A stretch of 41,749 nucleotides of DNA, from assembly GCA_015064545.1 (NCBI GenBank), contig SVSA01000007.1, positions 1-41,749 of the forward strand, in the 5' to 3' direction. Position 1 is the first letter of the stretch; each line of letters begins with the position of its first letter. Positions 32,982 through 40,942 of the stretch are shown one piece after another. Made by a program: the position numbers and the translations under genes. The DNA is from Oscillospiraceae bacterium (GTDB taxonomy: Bacteria > Bacillota > Clostridia > Oscillospirales > CAG-272). The notes under the pieces are model-generated. The model was not told the DNA's origin, did no database searches, and was given only the letters and a program-made list of their open reading frames with translations.

Positions 32982-33806
32982 TTATTCGCCGCTTCTTTTG
33001 ATATAAGGTCGGGCATCGGTGGGGGAGTGCCCGTAATATTTGCGGTAAGCCTTGGCAAAATAGCCGGGCTCGGCATAGCCGCAGCGGGCGGCGATTTGGG
33101 TGATGGGAAGGTCGGTTTCGGTCAGCATTTTGCGCGCCTGCGTCATGCGAATCCGAATGAGCGCCTGGCCGATCGATTCGCCGAAGCGCTCACGATAATG
33201 CTTTAACAGCGCCGTACGGCTGAAGGCAAAATGAGCACAGAGCGAGGGGATGGTGATCGGCTCGGCGTAATGAAGCATCAGATATTCATGGAGCGCGGCG
33301 GGGAGATCCTCGGTTTGCGGCTGAACGGCGCCGATCAGCGTCAGATATTCCGCAAAAACAGCCATCACCTCAGCAAATGCCTCAATTTTTTCGCGGGTAT
33401 AGCCGGGCAGAACCTCCAACGCTTCACGGAGCGTAGCGGGGTCAGCGTAAAGACGGGCGCGATCGAGCGCTTCCTCGAAGCCGCAACCGCTTTCGGGCAC
33501 CTGTCCCATCATCAGATAGCCGGCCAAGGTTCCGTAGCGGTAGAGAGGGCTGACCGCCTCATAGAGTCCAAACGGACAAAGATAAACGTGGAGGGCTCCG
33601 GTTTCCTCGACAATGCGAAAGGCCTCGGCGTCGCTTTTTTCGCAGCAGTGGCGTGCACGGGGATTCTGCTGTAAGCAGCGGCAGAAGGCGTGAAGCCCTT
33701 CGGGGGCGGCAGCGATTTCGCGGCCGCTTTTGTCGTGAATGGAAATGCGGAAGCCGGTTACGCGATACAAACGGTTCAGTAAATCGTTGATATTGGGCTT
33801 GCTCAT
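32982..33806 (-). CDS. AraC-family regulator with PocR-type sensory domain
   Basis: A 274-residue regulator. The N-terminal PocR domain (about 5-160) has the Cys cluster of that family (Cys42, Cys44, Cys54, Cys55, Cys77) with FCRCLQQNPRARHCC and HVYLCPFGLYEAVSPL; it is a PAS-like ligand sensor thought to bind small molecules such as diols. The C-terminal AraC domain (about 185-268) has TIPSLCAHFAFSRTALLKHY and ITQIAARCGYAEPGYFAKAY. AGGAGAG precedes ATG 33806, and a consensus promoter lies just upstream. It is convergent with the propeller protein and divergent from the dockerin operon, so it may control either. The ligand is unknown. Confidence 0.88.
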   Translation of the reverse strand: MSKPNINDLLNRLYRVTGFRISIHDKSGREIAAAPEGLHAFCRCLQQNPRARHCCEKSDAEAFRIVEETGALHVYLCPFGLYEAVSPLYRYGTLAGYLMMGQVPESGCGFEEALDRARLYADPATLREALEVLPGYTREKIEAFAEVMAVFAEYLTLIGAVQPQTEDLPAALHEYLMLHYAEPITIPSLCAHFAFSRTALLKHYRERFGESIGQALIRIRMTQARKMLTETDLPITQIAARCGYAEPGYFAKAYRKYYGHSPTDARPYIKRSGE

Positions 33807-33852
33807 TGGCACTCTCCTGTAAAATCGGATTCTTTGTACGAATTTCCCTTCC

Positions 33853-33881
33853 ATTATATAGGATTCTTTCGGAAATGTCAA
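33853..33881 (-). promoter_or_regulatory. Consensus promoter of the PocR/AraC gene
   Basis: On the minus strand TTGACA (33876-33881), 17 bases, TATAAT (33853-33858): an exact consensus match 47 bases before the start codon. Confidence 0.85.
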
Positions 33882-34081
33882 GAGAAAACGATCCTATGAG
33901 GCAAAAAAATTCTCTTGCCAATGGGCCGTCGGAACTACCGCCGATGGAAGCGAAGGCGGCGTGGTCGGGTGTGTTATGGAGCAACGGTTTTTTTCATTTT
34001 TTGCCTGAAAAATAAGCCGGTTGTGTCAGAAAATGGCAGAGTCTTTTTCGAAAAAGCGCGTATTTTTTTGCGTCAAAAGGG

Positions 34082-34110
34082 TTGCAATTTAAAAGTATGT
34101 GTGGTATACT
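34082..34110 (+). promoter_or_regulatory. Upstream tandem promoter of the dockerin operon
   Basis: TTGCAA (34082-34087), 17 bases, TATACT (34105-34110), with GTGG before the -10. It matches the second promoter in both boxes, the spacing and flanking bases. Confidence 0.75.
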
Positions 34111-34211
34111 ATCTTTGACTCAGAAGCGGTATCGTTGCGGTCTACCAAAATGAAGAAAAACCGACTAAAGTTTACTGGTGGAGTTCAACAAGACACTTCT
34201 CGCTGTGGTTC

Positions 34212-34240
34212 TTGCAATTGGTGAGAAATTGTGGTATACT
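34212..34240 (+). promoter_or_regulatory. Downstream tandem promoter of the dockerin operon
   Basis: TTGCAA (34212-34217), 17 bases, TATACT (34235-34240), again with GTGG before the -10. Confidence 0.75.
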
Positions 34241-34334
34241 GTTAACCCCATAGCCCCGATTTGGCCTTTTCGAGTCACGAAATTGAACAAAACCGACTAA
34301 AACACTTTGTTATCTTTGAACAAAGAACTTCTTG

Positions 34335-34362
34335 GCAACATGATAAAAGTCATGTTGCTTTT
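34335..34362 (+). terminator. Terminator-like hairpin in the dockerin leader
   Basis: GCAACATGA (34335-34343) pairs with TCATGTTGC (34350-34358) around TAAAAG and is followed by TTTT. It lies about 95 bases after the second transcription start and 166 bases before the gene, so it may be an attenuator or the end of a small RNA. Confidence 0.6.
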
Positions 34363-34528
34363 CGGGCCTCTTTCGATCGTGTGACCGATATTTGAAGGAA
34401 ACCGAAGCGGTTTTGCAGCTTACTTTCGGCAAATACCATGATTTCGGTTCTCCGGGATCGGTGTTTCAAAATAAATCATCGCGTCTGCACGGGGTGCAGC
34501 TCGCGAAATACTCAGGAGGAGAAGGAAT

Positions 34529-37500
34529 ATGCACAACTATTCCAGCTTTTTCAAGCGCGCCCAAGCTTGGGTTGTAGCCGTGGCCATTCTGCTAACGGTT
34601 GTGAACCCGCTCTTTGGGCTGTCGGTCTTTGCAACAGATGATGTAGAGCCGACGGGTGAAGTTTCCACCACAGACGGCAAAATTGTCGCCGGAAACTACA
34701 ACCTGACCGACGCCGAGAAGGAATTACTCGGTTCCGGTCTTCTTGTAGGTGCTACTCATACCTACAAGGTTCCTACGGCATCCGATAATTTGATTTCGGT
34801 TGACACCGAGACCAAGACGATCACCGTACTGCCCTATGAGGGTACCGACGGTTATCCTTGGGAACCGACTGTCGCTAAATTGATAGTCAACGATGCCGAA
34901 CACGAAGTTGTAACACTGGTAAACGGTGTCGGTACCTATGCGTACACCGGCAATGCCTTTAAGGTTGAGGCCGAGTTTGAGCTGCGCATCGATATCGATG
35001 AGGATACACAGTCGTTGCTGTTGCAGGCTCCTTCGATTTTGACCGAAGGCCTGTCCAACCTCAATACGGCGAATGGTACCAGCGGCGATATCGGCGTTAT
35101 TCAGGAGATGATGCCGCACCTGGTTCAGCTGGCCGGTGACGGTATTCCGGTGAATCCCCCAGTTAATGTTTTCGGTTTCCCGTTGTCTGTGTTGCGGTTT
35201 GATCCGAAAGATTTTGATAACAAGAAAGCAATTGCCGCTGTCACTAAGCTGAACAGTCAGATGACCGAGAATGGCGGCGTAATTGATCTGATCAAGATGC
35301 TCAACGAGTATGACGAAGCTCCCAGCAAGGTTCAGTACCTCATGGAGAACGGCGAAGCTCTGAAAGCCAAGATCGCCGAGACTCGTGATGATTTCTACTG
35401 CATCAAGAACACGGCGTTCTTTGGCGATACGCTTTTGAATGCGCTGAAGAATGCAAATAGCAGTTACTATACGATCTTCTCCCAGGCTCATCGCGCACTT
35501 ACTTCGGCTATCTCCGCCCTGGAGACGCTCGAAAACGCTCCCTGGACGGCTCTGTCGACGAACGTTCTGAAGGACGGTCTGACGACCACGGATTATCAAG
35601 CTCTTGATATCCTGGTCGCCAAAGTCATTGCCAACACCGTGACAGAAATGCCACTGGCATTCAAGAATCCTCTGCTCGTTTCGACTGCAAAGGTACAGTT
35701 TAATATGAGTATGTACGACGTGAACGTCAAGGTTGTTCTGGCTCTGACCGATCCGGACAGCCTGGATGTTAAGTACGTTGAATACGGCTCGACCACAAAT
35801 AAACTGACGCTTGTCAAGGATGCGACCAAGGCCGAAATTCTCGCAGCTGTCGAGGAAGCCGGTTTTGTCAATGCCGCTCTGACCAAGTGGGCAGACGAGG
35901 GTGCCTATGTGGACGGCAAGTTCCATCAGGTAACCACCGAGCTCCCCGAGACGCTGACCGAGGATGTTGACTATGTGATCACGGTTCAGCCGAATCTTTA
36001 CAAGGTTACGTATCAGTATCTTGATAATAGTGTTGTGAATCTGCCTTACGGCTATGACATCACGCTGGAGAAGCATGATGACGGAACGAAGGCATACGAT
36101 TACGACGTTGACGGTACGTACTATGCACAGGGCGATACCCACACGGTGGTTGCCGATACGGTTATTAACCGTGAAGTCGGTAAGTCCTATACGACCGGCA
36201 TGCTCTACACCATTCTGGCCGGTAACTACCTCGGCGCCGGCAGCAAGGCCATTCTGACCTCCGGTGCTTTGGCCGGTGATGTAGCTGTCAATGTCCGTTA
36301 TCCCGACAACAATAACGGCCTGGTTACCCTCGACGGTAACAAGCTGACGGCCGGCACCTATGCCGCCAGCTACGAGGGCTTGAGCTGGGCTCCTTACAGC
36401 TACACGCTGTCGAACGGCCAGGAATACTACTTCGGTGGCAATAACACCGTGGTGATCGATGAGCCCTTTACCAATGTGAAGGTTACCTATCGTCTTGCTC
36501 TGACCAACTTCGACAAAGCATGGGTTCTGGATGTGGCTAACCTGCCCGACGTGCTTGTCGGTGAGGCAGCTGCTCAGTTGGCGGCTCTGAAGCGTATTGC
36601 CGCTCAGCGGGACAACCTGGAAACCATGAACCGCACGATGATGGGCTTTCTGAAGGGACTGATTGCCGATACCAAGCTGAACGACAATGGCGCCAAGAAT
36701 GACGCGCTGAAGGAAAGCTTTACCGATGCGCTGGATAAGATTCTTGCAGACTGCTACGGCGCTACGAATTCGTATCTGTATGATATCGTTGACGCCTACT
36801 ACATTGCAGAAACAAAGACGCTTCGTTCCGATTCCGAAATCCTTATGGATTACTATTCGGATTATGAGCATGTCCGCGCCGAAATCGGAAAGTTTGCCGC
36901 TCTGATGTCCCAGCTGTTGGGTGAAGAGGTCAGAGGTGGCGTCACGCTTACCGCACAGGATAAGATGGACGCCTTGGCGGCAATGATGCGTACCCTTCCC
37001 TCCAACATTGTTGCTGCCGATAAGGTAGACGAATACGTTGCCAAGCTGACGACGCTGGAATCTACCATGAACGGCGTATATAACGACCTGTCGGTACCGA
37101 ACGCGGCCATCCTCCTCGATAGCCCGAATCTCGGTACGCTGACGGCGGCTCTTACTTCCGGAAAGGCGACCGATTCGTTTGCTACGATCGAAGCACCGTA
37201 TCTGACCGATTCGAATATCGTTATGATTGCTGACAACATGGTGGCCATTCAGGTTACCCTTCAGATTGCCGGTGGCGAAACCGTAACGATCACCTCCGAT
37301 TCTCTCTATGAAAACGAGCAGATCGACGATACGCTGATCAAGAAATTGGTCTCCGATATCGAAAAAGAGCTGAAGCGTCAGAACGTAGTCGGAACATTCT
37401 ACCATGCCGATGACTATGCTGCCGTGCTCAATCAGCTGATCGGCACCGAAGCCGGTTCGCTTGAAACCTCCTCCTTCACCTTCAACTGGACCTATAAGAA

Positions 37501-40500
37501 CTTCACGGTTCAGGTTCCCGGCATGGCCGATCAGACGGTTAACTACGTGGATCGCGTTATTAACCTGCCCGCCAGCGCCGATGTTGCGTATCGCTACGAT
37601 TACTACATCAACGGCGTTCAGGTTTCGAGCGGTAACCGCACGCTCTCGGAGTCTGAGCTGACGCTGATTGCCAAGGGAGCCTTCACGGTTACCCGCGAGG
37701 AAATCTTCATTCTGGAAGATAATCTCGTCAAGTATGTAAACGCTCTCAATGCTGCCATCGGCAGCGATGAGCTGGTCTTCGTCCTTGTGGAAAAGAGCAA
37801 TGGCGAATATGCCATCGTTCTGAAGGTTGCTTCGCTTGCTCCGGATTCTCTCATGGATGCCGCGATGGGTATGGCCACCGGCATGGTGCAGGGCTCGTAT
37901 CCGTACATCGGCATCGAGAACCAGGGCTTCCTGAACGACGGTAAGGTGTACCTCCAGACTCTGATCGATGCTGTGATGAACAGCGGCCTCGGTATGGAGA
38001 CGCTGGTTTCCCTGATGGACAACAACGGCAACATCATTAACATGAAGCTGCCCGGCACCACCGTTCTCAGCGACAAGCCGCTCGCCGCACTCGGCGGACA
38101 GCTGATGCAGACGACGATGCAGCTCGGCACGACGGTTGAGGATGCCGTTTCGGTTGACTTCTACCTCACGCTCGGCGCTTCGAACGAGCAGCTCGTTCAG
38201 ATCCGTGAGCTCTATATGAGCCAGCTTTCGCAGTACTTCGATCTCGTTCTTGAGAACGGTCGTGTGAATGTTAAGCTCAATCTCCCTGAAAAGGCTTACG
38301 AGGCCTTCCTCGCCAGCCTGCTCATCACCGGTAAGCTGGATCTCTCGAATATGAATGATGTTAATGGCGAAATCGCCATCAGCTTCATCAACGAGATGCT
38401 GATCCCGATGTTCGAGAGCGGCGTTACGCTCAAGAGCTTCGAAAATACGATGGCTATGTTCGGCATCGACCTTGATCTCTCCTCGAAGCGCGGCGTTGCC
38501 GCTGCCTTCAATGAGGTTGTGGCCTTCTATACCGGTGCTACCTTCGAGTACGATGATATCAGCGGCACTGCCTACGGTACTGTTGACATCGAGGGTGCGA
38601 TCGATAAGATGAACCTTGGTGTTCTCGGCAACATCATCGCCGAGAAGGAAACCGGCATCACCCTCGGCATCAGCATTGCCCTTGAGGATCTCGGCAAGGA
38701 CTACGAAGCGCTCTTCGTGGACATCAATGCCGCCGGTATCACCAACAAGATCGGTCTTGTGACCAATCTCAGTCATAAGCTCGACGACATTGCCGGCACC
38801 GCCGCCATCGTCCTTCTGAGCGATATCGAGGGCACGCTGACCTTTGATACCACCACGCTTCTGAACCTCAACGGCTTTACCGTCCATGGCGGCCTGGTTG
38901 CCAACGGTAAGGTCATCGTGGTTGACTCGCACGTTCAGAATAATAAGAACGGTACCGTAACCGATAAGGTTTCGGGCAACGCCATTATCGTCGGCGGTGA
39001 GTATAAGACCGATGTATCGGCCTTCATCAAGAATGGCTATGCGCAGGATGCAAACGGTGTTGTTACCAACAACTTCTATGATATCGTAGAGGATGAAAAC
39101 GACAACATCACCATCAAGCTCAATGCCGAAATGATCCACACCGACAGCATCCCCGAGCTTGCTTGCCTGGTTGTTGACATTGCCTGCGATCTCCTCTTCA
39201 ACGGCTATTCCTGCAACTACCTTGAAATCGATGGCAACACCATCTACAACATCACCCTCAGTGACCTGGTTGGCCTCTATGCCTCCAGCAACCGCCTCAA
39301 GTCGGTTGCCAGCGAGGTCATGGATATGGTCGATCCTCAGCAGCTCTTCGCGCTGATGAACACGGTTCTTGACGATGTTCTCGACTTCACCGCGATCAGC
39401 GAAGCGATTGCCGCTGACGCTCCGATCTTCGAATATTCGATGGTCAGAAAGCCTTGGGGCATTGCCTTTGAGCACATGGTTGACGGCGACTATGTCACCG
39501 CCAGCATCGTCTCCGGTACGCCCGTTAAGGAAGGCAACTTCAGCATCGTAGTCGAAGGCGATGCTGCCGATAAGCAGTATCTGGTTGATCTCTTTGCCGA
39601 GCTCGGCGAGATTACCACGGCAGATCTTAATGTCTACTTCGACGGCTATGATTATGCAAACGCAAACCTGACTCTGTCCTTCCGTGCGGATGGCAACGTC
39701 TTTGTTGATGTCAGCTCGCCTGAGTACTCGGTCATGTTCTGCACGATTCTTGCTGACGGTATCGGCGCTCCAGCCAATGCCGACCTCGTTGCCGGTATCA
39801 AGGAATATTACGCAACCGGTGATATCAGCAAACTGAGCCTTGCGTTCAATGCGCTGACGACCGCCCAGGCCATCACCGCCATCAAGAACGTGGCTCGCGA
39901 CGAGTCCTTCACCTCGATGGTTGCCGCTCTCGGTCTGACCGATGTGGTGGATGCCGACGTGGTTGAGCTCGAATCCCTCTACGACCGCTTCGGCAAGGTT
40001 GCCGCCGCGCTCGTTCGCCGCGCCGATCTGACAGGCGGCAGCCGTCTGCTCGGCAGCTTCCTTGACAAGGACGGCATCGTCTCGATCTCGAGAGAAAATG
40101 TTTCTCGTCTGATCAGCGCCAGCTTCCGCGGTTACACCGTATCGGCTGATGTTTCGGTCACGAGTGCTTATGTTGGCGTCAAGTTCTTTGAGACCAACCT
40201 CTCCCCGATCGATTACACCGAGCTGAATGACCAGATCAAGAGAGCTGAGGCTCTCAACGCCGAGGACTACACCGAGGAATCGTGGGCTAAGGTTGAGGCC
40301 GCTCTCGAAGAGGCTTACAAGGCTCTCGAGTCGATCAAGCAGGATGAGGTTGATACCGCTGCCGGTAACCTGAAGACTGCAATCGATAAGCTCGAAAAGA
40401 AGCCGACGCTTGAACCTCCGTATTTCGAGGATGGCACCGGTACGCCGACCATTTCCAGCGATAAGGTCTATGGCTACAAGGTTGTTTATGACGGTATGTA

Positions 40501-40924
40501 TATCATCATCGATGCCGACATCAACGGTATTACCGTTGAAGAGCTGGAAAGGGCACTTGACTTTGTGACCTATCATGGCGAAGGCTTCTCGATGGAATTT
40601 GAACTGACCAAGCTTGGCGAAAGAAACGGCATGGTTGGTACCGGTACCGTTGTTACGGCTTATGTGGATAATCTCGCCGGAAGTGCTGAGGTTTCCTACA
40701 CGATTATTATTCTCGGCGACTTGACCGGTGACGGTATGAACAAGATGAACGACTCGTCCTTCATTGGTCAGGCTGTTGTTGGTAAGCGTGAGCTGAGCGA
40801 AATCGAAAAGCTCGCTGCCGATGTGAACAACAACGGCCGTGTGGATATCGGCGACGCTGCTCGTAACGCCAGAAAGGTCTTCTATACCGAGGAATACAAA
40901 TCCTTCTTCGGTAAGGAAAATTAA
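34529..40924 (+). CDS. Giant exported dockerin protein of unknown function
   Basis: A 2131-residue exported protein. A signal peptide (about 1-35, ending SVFA) is followed by a body to about residue 1890 in which I recognise no family: alternating beta-rich stretches and helical segments, with one beta-helix-like stretch around LNLNGFTVHGGLVANGKV. Then comes one FIVAR-type three-helix module (about 1895-1957, ALNAEDYTEESWAKVEAAL), a short beta module, and a C-terminal type I-like dockerin. The dockerin has two calcium loops, DLTGDGMNKMND (from Asp2064) and DVNNNGRVDIGD (from Asp2098). AGGAGGAGAAGG decides ATG 34529. The dockerin implies docking to a cohesin, and a cohesin-like protein is encoded 18 bases downstream. 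A long antisense frame over the gene is judged a shadow. Confidence 0.85.
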   Translation: MHNYSSFFKRAQAWVVAVAILLTVVNPLFGLSVFATDDVEPTGEVSTTDGKIVAGNYNLTDAEKELLGSGLLVGATHTYKVPTASDNLISVDTETKTITVLPYEGTDGYPWEPTVAKLIVNDAEHEVVTLVNGVGTYAYTGNAFKVEAEFELRIDIDEDTQSLLLQAPSILTEGLSNLNTANGTSGDIGVIQEMMPHLVQLAGDGIPVNPPVNVFGFPLSVLRFDPKDFDNKKAIAAVTKLNSQMTENGGVIDLIKMLNEYDEAPSKVQYLMENGEALKAKIAETRDDFYCIKNTAFFGDTLLNALKNANSSYYTIFSQAHRALTSAISALETLENAPWTALSTNVLKDGLTTTDYQALDILVAKVIANTVTEMPLAFKNPLLVSTAKVQFNMSMYDVNVKVVLALTDPDSLDVKYVEYGSTTNKLTLVKDATKAEILAAVEEAGFVNAALTKWADEGAYVDGKFHQVTTELPETLTEDVDYVITVQPNLYKVTYQYLDNSVVNLPYGYDITLEKHDDGTKAYDYDVDGTYYAQGDTHTVVADTVINREVGKSYTTGMLYTILAGNYLGAGSKAILTSGALAGDVAVNVRYPDNNNGLVTLDGNKLTAGTYAASYEGLSWAPYSYTLSNGQEYYFGGNNTVVIDEPFTNVKVTYRLALTNFDKAWVLDVANLPDVLVGEAAAQLAALKRIAAQRDNLETMNRTMMGFLKGLIADTKLNDNGAKNDALKESFTDALDKILADCYGATNSYLYDIVDAYYIAETKTLRSDSEILMDYYSDYEHVRAEIGKFAALMSQLLGEEVRGGVTLTAQDKMDALAAMMRTLPSNIVAADKVDEYVAKLTTLESTMNGVYNDLSVPNAAILLDSPNLGTLTAALTSGKATDSFATIEAPYLTDSNIVMIADNMVAIQVTLQIAGGETVTITSDSLYENEQIDDTLIKKLVSDIEKELKRQNVVGTFYHADDYAAVLNQLIGTEAGSLETSSFTFNWTYKNFTVQVPGMADQTVNYVDRVINLPASADVAYRYDYYINGVQVSSGNRTLSESELTLIAKGAFTVTREEIFILEDNLVKYVNALNAAIGSDELVFVLVEKSNGEYAIVLKVASLAPDSLMDAAMGMATGMVQGSYPYIGIENQGFLNDGKVYLQTLIDAVMNSGLGMETLVSLMDNNGNIINMKLPGTTVLSDKPLAALGGQLMQTTMQLGTTVEDAVSVDFYLTLGASNEQLVQIRELYMSQLSQYFDLVLENGRVNVKLNLPEKAYEAFLASLLITGKLDLSNMNDVNGEIAISFINEMLIPMFESGVTLKSFENTMAMFGIDLDLSSKRGVAAAFNEVVAFYTGATFEYDDISGTAYGTVDIEGAIDKMNLGVLGNIIAEKETGITLGISIALEDLGKDYEALFVDINAAGITNKIGLVTNLSHKLDDIAGTAAIVLLSDIEGTLTFDTTTLLNLNGFTVHGGLVANGKVIVVDSHVQNNKNGTVTDKVSGNAIIVGGEYKTDVSAFIKNGYAQDANGVVTNNFYDIVEDENDNITIKLNAEMIHTDSIPELACLVVDIACDLLFNGYSCNYLEIDGNTIYNITLSDLVGLYASSNRLKSVASEVMDMVDPQQLFALMNTVLDDVLDFTAISEAIAADAPIFEYSMVRKPWGIAFEHMVDGDYVTASIVSGTPVKEGNFSIVVEGDAADKQYLVDLFAELGEITTADLNVYFDGYDYANANLTLSFRADGNVFVDVSSPEYSVMFCTILADGIGAPANADLVAGIKEYYATGDISKLSLAFNALTTAQAITAIKNVARDESFTSMVAALGLTDVVDADVVELESLYDRFGKVAAALVRRADLTGGSRLLGSFLDKDGIVSISRENVSRLISASFRGYTVSADVSVTSAYVGVKFFETNLSPIDYTELNDQIKRAEALNAEDYTEESWAKVEAALEEAYKALESIKQDEVDTAAGNLKTAIDKLEKKPTLEPPYFEDGTGTPTISSDKVYGYKVVYDGMYIIIDADINGITVEELERALDFVTYHGEGFSMEFELTKLGERNGMVGTGTVVTAYVDNLAGSAEVSYTIIILGDLTGDGMNKMNDSSFIGQAVVGKRELSEIEKLAADVNNNGRVDIGDAARNARKVFYTEEYKSFFGKEN

Positions 40925-40942
40925 GGAAGGGAGGAACGAACC

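Larger units (their letters stand above)
34082..34341 (+). repeat. Two diverged tandem promoter-leader units of about 130 bases
   Basis: Unit 1 starts at 34082 and unit 2 at 34212. Conserved islands in the same order are TTGCAATT, GTGGTATACT (34101 and 34231), AACCGACTAAA (34159 and 34291) and an AACAA..GA..ACTTCT segment. The sequence between them has drifted, so the islands look selected rather than recently copied. Confidence 0.65.
33807..34528. other. Intergenic region, 722 bases, regulatory
   Basis: No gene seen. It carries the minus-strand promoter of the PocR regulator (33853-33881), two tandem plus-strand promoters about 130 bases apart, a terminator-like hairpin (34335-34362), and a further about 165 bases of leader with a small CTGCA/TGCAG hairpin (34488-34500) before the dockerin gene. 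Confidence 0.7.

Noticed and set aside
34363..34528. Riboswitch in the dockerin leader
   Set aside because: The stretch has a small hairpin only; I could not match it to the conserved cores of c-di-GMP, SAM, TPP or cobalamin riboswitches.
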